From Trogon surrucura (taxonomy: Eukaryota > Chordata > Aves > Trogoniformes > Trogonidae), in assembly GCA_020746105.1 (NCBI GenBank), contig CM036658.1:12260689-12324688 (forward strand): a stretch of 64,000 bases of DNA, in the 5' to 3' direction. Positions 1-13,199 of the stretch are shown here, piece by piece. The notes beneath the pieces are model-generated. The model did not search any database, had not been told where the DNA came from, and saw nothing but the letters and a program-made list of their open reading frames with translations. A program made the position numbers and the translations under genes. Positions within the stretch are counted from its first letter, which is position 1, and the number at the start of each line of letters is the position of its first letter.

Positions 1-1364
1 ATATTCTAGAAAGGCATAAGGCAGAAATCTCCCAAACCTTTTGCATTTTTGTATGATGTAATGTGTTCAAAGGCAGGTCTGTTTTTATGACAAAGCATAC
101 AGTAGAACTGAAGCTTCTGATTCATAAAAAAACAATAGTTGAAAGCTGAATCATTGAATCACAAAAACTTTTCCTTTGTTTCCAGTCAGTTTATTTGCCT
201 CAGAAATGTATTTAAAGTATTTTCAGGAAACATCAGTGAGAAAACTAAATGGCTTCAATAAAATACTGACTTAGTCCACCATTATCTAGTGGAAACTTAT
301 CTACTTTATATTAGTTGAATACATGTTTATCCAGTATTATACCACCTCCCTTTGAACACCTCCTATAAATATTCCTCTTGAATATATACATATATTTATG
401 TTTGAATGTATTAGCAAGCTCTTGCAGAAATTTTTACTTACAGACTGTCTATATAAATTGAGTATTTGTTTTATATCCATGTCAAAACGATAGGCCTTGT
501 GTATTTTCAAAATCTTTTCTCCTGGACAACGGCCATTGCAACTGTTCTAATTCTTACAAACCATCTGCTTCTGTGATTTGAGTCCATTTCTTCAATTTTG
601 ATAATGATTATTCCTACATTCTCGTTGTTTGTCAGTTCTGGAAAGTTAATTGGTAGTCCAACTAAGGAATCTTCACATGTCTGGTTAGTGTAGTTACTGC
701 TTACTGACCTTTTGAAAATGCTGATCTGCCAAGGAATTTTTTATTGTGGTAAGAAAAGCTAACCAAGGTTAGCTGCCTTTCTCTGCCAATCTACACCTGC
801 TGTTATCCTTCCCTAGTTTTTGTAATCAATCTTCTAGTTATCATCAATAATATGGAAATAAAAAGAGACAAAACCGTGGCTCCATACTGACCTTGGCTGG
901 TGGTTGTACCATGGACGACAGTCTGGCTAGAGTATATTTTCTTCTTGAGTATAGTTCTTCAAAAGTATTCGTACTGTGGTGATTAATATCCTAAAAATAT
1001 ACAGGTCATTAAAAAGAAGCAGAGTTTTTTGATACGGTGATTTCTGGCAAGTAATTTTCCTTCACGCTTTGGCTGTTGTAAGGTAACTTGTCTGTAGTTG
1101 GACAGAAGCTCTGCTAATATTTCCTCTTTTCAGTGATGTACATGTCTGTCTGAAAAACAGAGCAATTGATTTCATTTTAGATGTAGCTTCAAAACAGTAC
1201 AAGACATTTAGGAATACTTTTGTATCCTGGTTTAATTTCTCTATGTTCATATGATTGTTCGTAGAATTAAAAATGAAAATATTTGACCTGAACAAGGCAT
1301 CTACATTTGTGGTATAAATGGATGGGAAACTAATACTTGCATTCTCTCTTTTTCCAAACTTTAG
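1..1364 (+). other. AUH: AUH intron, 3' part (upstream of first visible exon)
   Basis: This is AT-rich non-coding sequence ending in a pyrimidine-rich stretch and the acceptor AG at 1363-1364, directly before the first recognisable AUH exon. I looked for the preceding AUH exon, which should encode the segment leading into the Pro-Gly-Gly run, and did not find it, so it probably lies left of the window. The open frames here lack any recognisable protein similarity and I treat them as chance. No clear interspersed repeat is visible. Confidence 0.75.
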
Positions 1365-1552
1365 GGGGGACACAGAGATTGCCTCGCACAATTGGAGTGT
1401 CTTTGGCAAAAGAACTAATCTTCTCTGCACGTATTGTAGATGGTGAGGAAGCAAAATCAATTGGATTGATTAGCCATGTGGTAGAACAGAATGAAGCAGG
1501 AGATGCTGCATACAGAAGAGCATTAGCTCTGGCAAGAGAATTTTTACCTCAG
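1365..1552 (+). CDS. AUH: AUH coding exon (probably exon 7 of 10), crotonase-fold segment
   Basis: AUH hydrates 3-methylglutaconyl-CoA to HMG-CoA in mitochondrial leucine breakdown and also binds AU-rich RNA. This 188-nt exon encodes [20 protein letters not shown] and continues to the ending AREFLPQ, a close match to vertebrate AUH as I remember it. The acceptor AG is at 1363-1364 and the donor GT at 1553-1554 (CAG|GTAAAA). The exon starts in phase 1: the first Gly codon borrows one base from the previous exon, and 62 full codons follow. The segment lies in the C-terminal half of the crotonase fold. The usual oxyanion-hole and acidic catalytic residues, and the Lys-rich RNA-binding helix, should be in earlier exons outside the window. 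The upstream in-frame TTG and intron-derived residues are not part of the protein. Exon numbering assumes the ten-exon human structure. Confidence 0.95.
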
Positions 1553-3335
1553 GTAAAACAAAATATTTTTATTTTAGTTTATCCCAAACATTAAAACTTA
1601 AAAAGAACTAGCTATATTTAGAAAAACTGTCATGAAGCTGTGTATTTTTTAAACCATTTGAGTTGCATGGAGAACAATGAAGTTTTCTCTCTCACATATT
1701 GAGGGGTATTACTTGGTAATTGTTTCACAGTGAAGCAAAAATCCATATGAAAGTAGATGTATCTCACTGTAACTCCTGTTTTCCTGTTTTGAAAGCATAA
1801 AGCTAACTGTAATTTCAGTATTAAAGCAAAACACAGAAAGTTTGCTTTCTGCCCTTTGAGTATAAGCTTGCTCAGAGCCCCATCAAGCCTGACCTTGGAT
1901 GTCTCCAGGGGTGGGGCCTCCACCATCTCTGGGCAACCTGTGCCAGTGTCTCACCACCCTCAGAGTAAAGAACTTCTTCCTAATGTCTAAGCAAAATCTG
2001 CCCTGCTCTAGTTTAAAACCACTGCCCTTTATCCTGTCACTACACCCCCTTATAAGCAGTCCCTCCCCAGATTTCCCCTTTGAGATGCTGGAAGGCCACA
2101 AGAAGGTCTCCTCGGAGCCTTCCCTTCTCTGGGCTCAACAGCCCCAACTCTCTCAGCCTGTCCTCATAGTAGAGGTGCCTCAGCCCTCTGATCATTTTTT
2201 TGGCCCTCCTCTATCATTCATTCTAAGTGACATCCTATATCTATCTTTCATAAAATAATTAAAATGGTATTTGCTGAAGTCCTGTGCTTTAGAACTTGAA
2301 AATTTTAGTAAGAAGTATGACCCTTACGAGAGTCTGTGGTAGCTTATTGCTACCTGTTCTTCTCTTACCACAGACTGCAAGCTGTTTGTTCAGAGCAAGA
2401 ATGTGAGTGTGAACCTTTTGAAGTCAAGAGTGCCAGGTAGCAAATTCGTAGGAGGCAGAAGAAGAAAATAATTAGTAAACCACTAAATTAGCTAAACAGC
2501 TGATTTTTTTTTGTTGAAAATTGAAAATGTTAGAGATTAAATATGGCGTTTGACATTGGTCATTTGTGCCTTGAACACCGTCATAGAAAGACCAACATGA
2601 GAAGTACAGTAAAAAAATTAACATACAGTGATTCTGGAAGGTTGATTTGTAGTTACAACTTTGCATTGAAACCAGCTCAAAAGCATTTTGCTTTTACCAA
2701 AGCAGCAGGCCACCTCGATGAAGCAGAGTCTGAACATTCAGAAAATGTTGCTGATGGACAGACACAGGTTTGAGACAATTCCCAAAGTTATCTCTCTGTA
2801 CATCATATGGGGAGGAGAGTGGAAAACTCTCTGCTCTCGGAGGACCTCAGAGTGTCATTCCTTGACCACTGTGGGCTTTGCAGGAGCATATATTAGGTTT
2901 GAAACTGCATGGGTTCATTTTATTTCATTATCACATCTTTTCTTGTGTGATAATAGGGACGTAAGATTGACCTTGTGAGGTCCTATAGTGGTGTCTTTTA
3001 AGGTGGCCATCGTGAGCCTGGTTTTGGGGGGAATTGAGCAAGCTTAACAAAAGCGGACATGCTCAGCACCTTTGAAACATTAACCAAACACACACCTTTT
3101 AATTAGGTTCTTTCGAAAACAGTATACTTTCACACTTTCTCAATACTGAAACTTACCTGTTTGGCCACAAACATGTAGTATGATGCAATATAGGATATTT
3201 GACCTATTTACTACAAATGTAGTAACAGTCCAAAGTCTAGAAGGTCCCAATGTAAGAACACTGATGTGCAGACTCTTCACTGCATAACCTTGTAGATTTT
3301 GATGGTATATAAATAAGCTTTTTCTTTCATTTTAG
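1553..3335 (+). other. AUH: AUH intron (probably intron 7)
   Basis: This GT-AG intron of 1783 nt runs from GTAAAA to TTTTAG. It carries an antisense CR1 LINE fragment (about 1868-2212) and an 11-bp-stem inverted repeat at 2331-2376. The remaining open frames, such as one at 2543-2773, have no recognisable similarity and I regard them as chance. Confidence 0.9.
1868..2212 (-). mobile_element. CR1 LINE fragment, antisense in the AUH intron
   Basis: Read on the - strand this encodes the C-terminal part of CR1 ORF2: a stretch like [19 protein letters not shown], then [11 protein letters not shown], and after a frameshift [16 protein letters not shown]. Upstream of that, the CR1 phrases for the GDL..FQ region are recognisable at about 2100-2212. 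The copy is 5'-truncated, as is usual for LINEs. It also lacks the normal CR1 3' end: similarity stops just after the Gly-Ala-Leu-Ser codons near 1868, and no octamer tail follows. It is a dead fossil of about 345 bp. Confidence 0.92.
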
Positions 3336-3386
3336 GGACCAGTAGCAATGAGAGTTGCAAAACTGGCCATCAATCAGGGAATGGAG
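3336..3386 (+). CDS. AUH: AUH coding exon (probably exon 8 of 10)
   Basis: This 51-nt exon encodes GPVAMRVAKLAINQGME in 17 whole codons, which I recognise as vertebrate AUH. The acceptor is TTTTAG ending at 3335 and the donor is GAG|GTAAGG at 3387. Both exon boundaries are phase 0, so skipping it would remove 17 residues without a frameshift. It encodes part of the helical C-terminal region that, in crotonases, takes part in trimer packing. Translation past the donor (Arg-Ile-Tyr onward) is intronic. Confidence 0.95.
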
Positions 3387-5121
3387 GTAAGGATCTATAC
3401 TTTCCATAAAGATAAGCAGAAGTCAGGCTGGCAACAGGCTGCTGTGGTGATTTTTTTCCTAGAACTGCTTATAGTTTCTCAGTCTATAGTCTATCAATGC
3501 CTGTTTGGTCAAAACTTCTTAGAAGATGAAATGCAAGGGGTTTTGTGATTTCTGTAACAATGCATAAAAGCCTCATGTCTGTCCAGAAGTAATGCACTCT
3601 GCTAATTATTAGTACTAGAAAGTAAACATAAACTACGTTGAACAAATTATGTTTACTTGGTGAAAAAAACCCTCAAAATCATCCTGTGTCAAATCTGTCA
3701 GTGCTCTCAGTGTTCAGTCACTAAAAAAGTTAAAGGCCAAAAGGCATATTATATATTTTTAATAATTTGTTAGAGGTTAGTGTTAAAAGTGTTTCTGTGA
3801 TTTTGTAATTGATTCTGATTGCCACTCGTTCTTGAATATTATTGACCTAGCTCTAAAGCTCGTTAAAATCAAGACTTGAACAAGTCTGGACATGTGTTTT
3901 ACTTTAGGCTTGTGCATCATCTTTCTGAACTCAGCAGGACTATTTGTATTTAAAGTTAAGCACATGCATAAGCTTTGCACCGGGGCACCTTATAGCTCAA
4001 CCTAGGACAAAGGGAAGGGGATCACACTGCATGCAAACTTCTGAATCTAAGAAGATAAATTCGGGTGATATAGCTGAGTTCAGCAAAGTATGCCACCTGT
4101 AAGTTTTGGCCTGAGAAGCAAACTCAGATAATGCTCTTGTGCCAAGAATATATTTGTTAGTTTCCACAGCAAGCAATGATGGAAATCAAGATCTATTTCA
4201 GTGATATCCTGGGTTCAAAATGCTACAAGCTAAACTTTTTAGCTACCGAGTGTAGTAGACTAAAAGGTCAAAACCATGTTTAGAGAGTTAAGGACAATAG
4301 GCTTAGAAGGACTCTGAATGATCAACTAGTTCATTCTCGAGGCTCCAAGACAAGAGCTACTCTGTCAAAACCAATCAAGACAATTGTGCATTCAAGCTGT
4401 TGTTACAAACCTTCCATGGCAGCGATTTCACGACTTCCTCTGGTTATCTACCCTGTAGCTTATCTCCCCTTCACAAATTGCTTGTGGTGCATATTCACCA
4501 TCATTTCAGTGACCATGTGGAGAGCTGGTAAGTTCTGCAGCAGCTAATGCTTAAGACAGGCAGTGAAGTAGTGAGTGGAAAATTCATCCTTTTCAGCTCT
4601 TCAGGCCAACTCAGAAAGAAAAAACATTATTAGCACTAGTTGATGCTGGATGGCCATTGGCCCTTTTTTTTTACTTTAAATTCCTTTAAACTTAAATTTA
4701 GGTTTGTTTTGTGACATAGCATCATGTTCTTATATGACATTTTGAAGATAAGTTGTTTCAGAACAATTTTTAAATAATCATGCAGTTCATCAAATTGTTT
4801 CCCCTGTGGTAAATGAAATGATGATAAATGTGCAAGTAGCTAATGGTTTTTAGTGCAGCTGATTTGTAGTGAAGAACATACATTGTTTTGACAGTGTATC
4901 ACATACTAATTGTATTGCCAAATAAGGGAACTTACAGAAATACTAACCACTCTCATCACATGGCAGTGTAGCATTTCTGTGTTAAAGCATAGAAGAACTT
5001 TGCAAAGTGTTTTAGTGTGTGGCATATGGAAACACAGTATTTAAGTTAGCTCTCAGGAAATAATATATAATCAATGTAGAAAAATATACATTTATAAAAA
5101 GCATTGTATTTTTTTCCTTAG
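3387..5121 (+). other. AUH: AUH intron (probably intron 8)
   Basis: This GT-AG intron is 1735 nt long, with a pyrimidine-rich 3' end (ATTTTTTTCCTTAG). I see no interspersed repeat, no RNA gene and no believable reading frame in it. Confidence 0.88.
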
Positions 5122-5169
5122 GTCGACTTAATAACAGGTTTAGCAATTGAAGAAGCTTGTTACGCTCAG
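5122..5169 (+). CDS. AUH: AUH coding exon (probably exon 9 of 10)
   Basis: This 48-nt exon encodes VDLITGLAIEEACYAQ in 16 whole codons, recognisable as AUH. The acceptor AG is at 5120-5121 and the donor GT at 5170-5171 (CAG|GTACGT). It is phase 0 on both sides, like the preceding exon. The peptide belongs to the C-terminal helices of the crotonase fold. No stop or frameshift is present, so the gene looks intact here. Confidence 0.95.
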
Positions 5170-6118
<949 letters not shown>

Positions 6119-6610
6119 AAGAAGCTGATGCCTTTAAAATACAGGGGGATGGAAGTACTGCTATGAGGACCATTAAGGTGCACTTTGCATCCGCACCTGG
6201 AATATCACAACCACCAAAGTAAAAGCAAATCATACTGATGTTACAGCATTTTGAATGTGTCCATACTTGTACTGGGCCCAGATAGAAGTGTGTGTCAACT
6301 CATGCTCATTACAGTTTCTGAAGGTTGATCTGTGTATTGGCAAGGTCACAGCTTCATCCAGCATTTTTAAAATGTCGTATCTATGAAGCATACCATTCCA
6401 CAATTGAAAAAGCTATAGACAAAACCTATATGTGATGTTAATTATAAATCTGCTGTATCACTTCATGAAAACAAAAGCAACTACTGAACACCAAAATAAG
6501 AAATTGTACCAAATATGCATTAAAATGATTCTGTATATCAGTAAAAATTATATTTGAGTCCTCTACCTGAATATGTACATTATTAATAAAGCTAAGGGAA
6601 GCGAAAAGGA
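6119..6610 (+). other. AUH: AUH 3' UTR (proximal polyadenylation form)
   Basis: This stretch follows the AUH stop and runs past the first canonical AATAAA at 6585-6590, giving a 3' UTR of about 490 nt. It is AT-rich and contains an ATTAAA variant at 6519-6524. The exact cleavage position cannot be read from sequence alone, so the right border is an estimate 15-25 nt beyond the hexamer. Confidence 0.65.
6585..6590 (+). terminator. AUH poly(A) signal AATAAA (proximal)
   Basis: This is the first canonical AATAAA after the AUH stop, about 470 nt downstream. A T-rich stretch follows within about 50 nt. It is the most likely main signal. Confidence 0.6.
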
Positions 6611-7471
6611 TTACTGTTTCGAAAATGTTAAGCTTTATTAGTCTTACTTACACTGGTCTAAGTAAAATGAAATTAACTTTAGCACATAGTAGTGTCCTTT
6701 TGATGAAGTCATTGCCATTATATTAATTTAATTGCATTAAATGAAGATATTTTTGAGGCTAGCCTTTAATTATGCATTCTTGTGTGTTAAACCTGGCTTT
6801 GTCTTGTGTTCTTACAACATACCATCTGATCAGTACTGTCTTGCTCCAGTTACTTTAAGTTTTGGATGATTGTAGTAAAGATTGTTTTGTGAGGATGCGA
6901 CTAACGTGCTGTTAAAGAAAACAGAATTCTCTTAATCTCGAGAATATTCCTTTTGCAGGTTCTACTAATGTATATTTATATACAATGGGGATGATACTGA
7001 AATTTCTTTTTTTCTGTGGCGGCCTCAGGGTTCTTTTCATACTTTGAAAGAGAAATCCAGTAGGTTATGAGGTGAGAAAACTGTTGTGATTCATACTATA
7101 TGTTTGCTGTGGACATGGCATATACAGCCAATACCTGAAAATAACCTCTTGGAAAGTATTTTTGTTATCTTGACTGGAAAATAAACATGGCTTAGCAGTC
7201 AGAGGCTGTCTTTTTGTATGAAAACAAATTTCTTCATGTTTGGTTACCATGGGCTGATGAAACTTGTGCATGTTCTGCTGTTGCTGCAGCATTAACTGTG
7301 GTCACTGTCCATATCTATGATAAAGCAGCCAATCAACATGAAATGACAAGAACTCATTTAAATTCATATTTAGACATATCATTACATGTAAATTGATTAT
7401 AACTGGTAGAGCACACACTTTGTTGACTGGTAAACTTGCTGAGTCGATCATTTCATGCATGGTAATTTGCA

Positions 7472-7477
7472 AATAAA
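7472..7477 (+). terminator. Possible distal AUH poly(A) signal AATAAA
   Basis: A second AATAAA is followed by a G/T-rich stretch (CTGGTGCTTGTTTTG), a good downstream element. If used, it would give a 3' UTR of about 1.37 kb. Whether transcription reaches it is not visible in the sequence. Confidence 0.4.
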
Positions 7478-9940
7478 GTACTGGTGCTTGTTTTGATAGT
7501 CATATAAAGCCTAGAGGGTCATTTTCTCGTGTTTTTGAAATGCTAACATGTCATTTTCATTTTTACTGAGTAGGAAATAATTATGTTAATAGGAGAAAAA
7601 AATATTAAGTCTATGCTGATGGGTTTCTGTTTCATAACTTTGATATACAGTCAGTATTGAACTGCCTCTGTTTTTCTAACAAGCTTTGATTAAGTAGCTT
7701 CTGTGAATGTCTGTTTAAAAAAATCTAGTCGCTTTAAATACTGTGGCATAAGACTGTAGATTCATGCCTTTAACTAGTAGTTTTGATCTCATAAAATAAT
7801 TTTCTTGTCACAGTGGTCTCTCCATTCCTTTTCTCAGGAGAAGAAACTATCATATCGTAGCAATTTGAGTCCCTTCTTTGAAGTCAGCAGTTTGAGTATT
7901 ATTATAAAGTGAGTACCAGTAGGACAATTTTTAAAGGTACTTTTTAGTGATGTTGAAATAGTTCTAAAGGAGCAATATATTAGGAAAAGATGTGTTAATC
8001 ACTTACTGCCTCTGTTATTAAGTGACGTGTTATGATGGCTTGTGATTAATAGCAATATTAGAATTCTGCTTTCACATAAGAGTGATTTGTAACAGAAATG
8101 CTCTTATAAAGGCTGATTTTTCCTTATCAAAGTTATGATCTGGCAAATCTTTCTTCGAGTGCTTAGACTCAGCTCTCTCAGCTCCTGGTACAGCCATGCT
8201 TTTCTCCGCGGTACCTCATGGGTGAGTGAGCCCTGGTCCCTGCTCATTTTGTGAAAGGTTATCTCACGGTCCCTAGGCATAACCAGCTTTTTCTCCTGCT
8301 CCTGCTGAGCTCAAGTGGGTAGTGAGTTCTGTACTTCTCCACTGAGTTGGATTTTGAAAAGTTATAATACAGGTAGGTCCCTTATCTTTAGCTGATTACC
8401 TCTCAACAGTGTAAGTGCAAGTTCAGTTACAAAATTGCCTAGAAATTCTCAGTCACATGCAGAAATTAATGTGTGAGTTATATAACACGTATCATTATAG
8501 CCTTGAATCCATGGAAGCATTTGTGTTTTCAGTGTTACTAAAGTAACTCACATTCTTCATAGCTCCAGTAAATTTCTGGACAGAGTTTTCAGACTTGTCT
8601 GAATGGCTTAAGTAATTTCAGTGCTTTTGAGTATCTCACCTGCTATGAAGAAATATGGTGTTTTATGTATTCTAAGGCTGTGTAATGGTACAGTTAAGAG
8701 CACTTATAGGATGTTGTTCTATGGAATGTTTCTATGAGATTTGCCTAGCCATTTGTGCCAAATTGTTTTTGAAATTTTGTCTGTCTGCAGTTACTCATAG
8801 TCCTGCAGAAAGTTCAGTATCAGTGCTTTTCTAGAACTGCTTTTAGCTAGCTGTATTCAGAATAGGAAACATCAGGATGTATAATTTGCAGCTGTTTCAT
8901 ATTTTCCTTGGTCATTGTTCTTTGATGCATTTAGCCATCGTCAGATTTGTTGAAGAGAACAAAAATAACATGTCTCTCCAGCATGGGAAAGGGAGAATAT
9001 CATGCTACTTGGAATCTGATTCTGGGAGATCTAAGGAGTAGAGTAAGGGGGATTGGTGCTAGTGTCACTTCATGTACCAAAACCAGCTCATAGATTCAAA
9101 ATTAAAAGAGTTGTTGAACAATTAATTTATCACCAATTTCATTTTTGTTTCATTGCTTTCCCATGCAAACAAATCCCAGAAAAGGGGTCTACTGAGAGTA
9201 GAGAGGATTTATTTGCAATTTAAAATAACATAATTGAAAATCATTGGTTTTTTGTGTGGCATACATTGAACAAGATGTGCTTTTCATGTCTCATTTGTGG
9301 GATTTTAGCTTTGTTCTTGTACCTAATGACACTGCTGGAAAGCCGTTCAGACTTCATTGTCTAGCGCAGCGTGTGCGGTCAGTGTACTCAAGGTGTGATA
9401 ATGATCAGGATGATGTGTTTATTTTAAGATGTTCTCTTTCTGCACACTTTTAGAAAGACAGCCATCTCCAAAAATGAGAGAAACAACAATAATTGAAAAC
9501 AGATAAACCAAAAGGAAAGATGTGTTCAGCTAAAGGTAATGAAATTCCTCTTATGTGTTTTGAGGGATTACAAAGACTAGTTTTTCTGTTTGTACAGGGT
9601 TTTTTCTTTTGGCTTTCATTATGAGTCTGGAACTTGGACACCAGGGTGTAGGGAACACTTTTGAATTTGCATGTGTTGTTTAAAAACATTGATATTTTAT
9701 AATAAAAGTTAGGAACATTTAAAAAATTTTCCTGGAAGGTTTTTGAAAGATGTAATCAGAAATTTTCATGCTATCACTGAAGATTAGGCAACATACTTTT
9801 TTTAGTTTAGATTTAAGTTATGTTTGGTTTCAACCTTGGAACAGATATGAATACAAATTTCCTTAGTTATGCCGAGTGCACTATATTTATGCAATGTATT
9901 CATTAGATATTATAATATGTCTGTGTGTGTACTAACATGT

Positions 9941-9990
9941 CATACGCATGCATATGTACGCGTATGTGCGTATGCATATGTGTACATATA
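9941..9990. repeat. 50-bp perfect alternating pyrimidine-purine tract
   Basis: Every base from 9941 to 9990 alternates pyrimidine and purine, mixing CA/TG, TA and four CpG steps (9945, 9959, 9961, 9969). A short TG run lies just upstream at 9922-9930. Such tracts are known to favour left-handed Z-DNA under negative supercoiling. An AATAAA immediately abuts it at 9991-9996. Confidence 0.85.
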
Positions 9991-12893
9991 AATAAAGTTC
10001 TTCAGGCTGTCAGATGAGACCAAACCCCCTGAGGATGTCATAGTGTTATGCTGCTTCAGGAAGTTTCATATTTGTTTGTGTAAGTGCTCACACGGCACAT
10101 ACCGTGACTGCAGAAAATGGCTGCACTTACAGGGTGAAAATTCTGCCACAGAAACAACAGTCAAGTAGTGAGGGGACACACGTCTGTAACCGTGTATCTG
10201 GACGTGCATATCTGGTATTTCAAGGATAGAGTAAATGTAGCTAAAGTTGAAGTGAGTTCTGCATTTCAACAAAGGTGTGGCATCCAGGTAGCACATTCCT
10301 CCCAGCCCTATAGTGTTGTTTGCTTCTGCAGTTTGGACAGGCCTACAGCAATCAAGAGCAACTCATTAATCAACAACTGTCGTAGATTATAAGATCAGTC
10401 CCCACCCCCCTTAAATAAGTCTAGACTTAGATTTCATCTTCAAATTTTATCTAGTAGATAATTCTTCCAAGGACACTCATTCACATGGGAAGAAATATGA
10501 ACTATGTTAAAAGAATTTATTACAGAGGGTGTGAACGTTCTTTGTCAAAGCTAGGACTGTTGCAATACTTGAGTTCAAAATAGTACATTAACCCTCTAAG
10601 GCATAGTCTGTACATGTGTGTTTATAAACTCTTCAAAGTTCTGGCTTGTGACTACTACTCTTTGATTATAATTTCTGAGGCATATGCTAATAAAGCTTTC
10701 ATAACATTAGAGAGATGAGAATGTGTTGCAGTTTTCTTGTTGCATAATATAACCAGTTTCAGAAGAACACGGAAAGTTTGTTATTTTTTAGGAACTTATA
10801 CATCAAATTGTTGCTTCTTTATTCGAGCAACTGCTAATTGATTTAACATTTTCCCTGAAGCATAAGGGACTTTGTGATATCATCTTTGGCTCAATTCTTT
10901 CTAACATGTTAAAAAATCTGATGCCAGTTGTATGAATTCTTAAAAAATGTGTCTTTTCCATGCAGCTTAGGCAGACAAAAGTTTAGAATTTTAGTTGTAA
11001 CAATAGAGTTATGAAGGTTGTGTTTTCATTACATATAGATGTTAATAATATGCTTGTGCGGAAAGAGTTTGACTCTGCATCTTTTTTGTAGTAAGTCTGT
11101 ACTGCTGGGACTGTTGTCTTCAAAGCTGGTCTGTAGCTGTAAGTATGTGCAAGTCTCCCCAGCTAGTGACCACTCTGAGTTTAATCTGTGGTTCATGTTG
11201 TCCTGTATTTGTCATCTTTTTGCCAGCCTTCTCTGCACCAGCAGTGGTGAAAGGAGAGAGAGCCAGGAAGCATGCTTTGAAGAAGGAGTGGGCCTAGGAA
11301 GGATGAATAGGAGAGACGATTTGTAGGCTGTGTTCAGGCTGTGTGTGTAACTCACTTCAGCAGTCATTTCTAGTATCTTCATGAGTGGCTCCACAAAGCG
11401 AATTTGTCTATATTGGTTGATTACAGCATCCAAGTTCTATGCCTTAATGACTGGTAGAGAACATAACATCTGAACATAATTCTAGACTACCCCTGTAACA
11501 TACAAAAGGAGGTAGCAGCCGTAAAAATGGCATGATGAGAAGTCTTCTACATAAGTTACTAGTTTTTAAATGAACACATGGACGTGTTTTTGTCCACTTC
11601 TTGCTGAATGAAATTCCTTACTTCATTGGATTCTTACCCTCTTTTCCAGTCTTAGCTGGAATAAGTACTTTTCTGAAAAAGATGATATGCTGCAGCCCCT
11701 AGATGTAATTGCTCAGAAGTTGAAAGACTCATGAAACAGCACAGCAACTCAGGTTTTGCTGCCTCCTTTCACTTAATTCACCTCGACCAAACCCTCCTAC
11801 AAGGAATGACCTGGTCACTGGGTGTTCTCAGTCACCCCACATGAAGCTTTTCTACTTTAATTACTTTTTCTACAAGTTACTTTAGAGAGATGTATAGATA
11901 ATGACCACTTGCCTATTACTTTATAAAGGGAAGGTGTATTCTGCAGTCCCTCATGCAGCAATTTTCACATTGTTTTTTTAAGAAATGCTACAGCAAAGGG
12001 CAAGAATCCTACTCGCTCCTCTTCTTTGTACTGTGTGGAGTCCTGTCTGCCAAGTGTGAAGATGCCTACCTAGTCAGACACCTTGGGTGTGGAAGGTTTA
12101 ATTCATAAATCATGAAAGTCCTTACATAGAACACTGCCTAATTGCCATTGCCAAATGTCATCAGGACTGTGACTTTCTGAAGCAAAATCTTGGCAGGAAT
12201 TTCGAGAATCTGAATTTCGGAGTTGAGCACCTAAGTCCCTGCATAGATGTAGTCTCAAAAATACTTCCTTAAAGTAAGCAAGTGATATCAGAAATGACTG
12301 TGACCACTGGTGACGTGTCATAGATCCAGTGACGGAACCGAGTTGCCGTTAACAGTTGGTATCTGTGGAGCCTTGCTACTGCGTTCTGTACCAGCTCCCC
12401 AGAGTAGTCAGGCTGTAATCAGTGAGGTAAAAGAAAGCCCCAGGAAGTCAGGGAGGAGGTGGTGTGGGAGCAGTAGTGCCATAGCTGTGCTACCAGGATG
12501 GTTGGCTGTGCTAAAGCAGTTGTATGATGCTGGTTATTCCAGCTCTGCAGCCTGGCAGAATCATCTGCCAACAGAGAAACACAAAGTAACTGCGTGCAGG
12601 ATGAACTTTTGATCGTGCTGTGTGTGTATGCATAATGTATAAAATAGATGTCCGTATGTCCAGCACATAGTTTCAAGGTTGTTCACAGAAGCTTTTAAAG
12701 CATCATTTCCATTACTGAAGTAGCTCATTAAATCCACATCTCCACAGGTATGTGTGCTTAGAGTTACAAAAACATTTTGTCCTATGCATGTTTTTATATT
12801 TCATATAATTACAGCATATTTATCTGAAGTATTTCGCAAGTATACTTTTGTGTAATACTAGTAGGAGATTAAGTAATAGCTGCTTTTGCAGCA

Positions 12894-13199
12894 TTATTGC
12901 ACAAGAACATCAGATGTTATTGTGATGTTCTGAGATTTGAGGTATCGAGCATGCTTTTGGCTGCTTTGTTCCTGTGACCTTTGTGCTCTTCTGGATAATA
13001 CAGCAGTCCAGTAACAATGCACATGTTTTCCTTTACACAAATGCCAGTAACCACTTGAGCAGGGCACTTGATTCCAGTTTTGATGGGTGGTGCCTGTAAT
13101 GGACAACGGTAGTGTATCCAAGCCAAATTGGCCATCTTTGTGCTTTACAGTGCCAAAAACTTCAAAGCTTCTTCCTTTTAGAACTCTAAAGCAATACAA
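12894..13199 (-). other. Unidentified minus-strand open frame, doubtful
   Basis: A 101-codon frame spans 12894-13199. A second minus frame of 72 codons (12917-13135) overlaps it entirely. Neither resembles a protein family I know. The 72-codon frame has fairly balanced codons and Cys-rich stretches. With no visible splice-linked partner or start context, I treat both as unproven. Chance, a decayed retrocopy or a noncoding exon are all possible. Confidence 0.12.
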
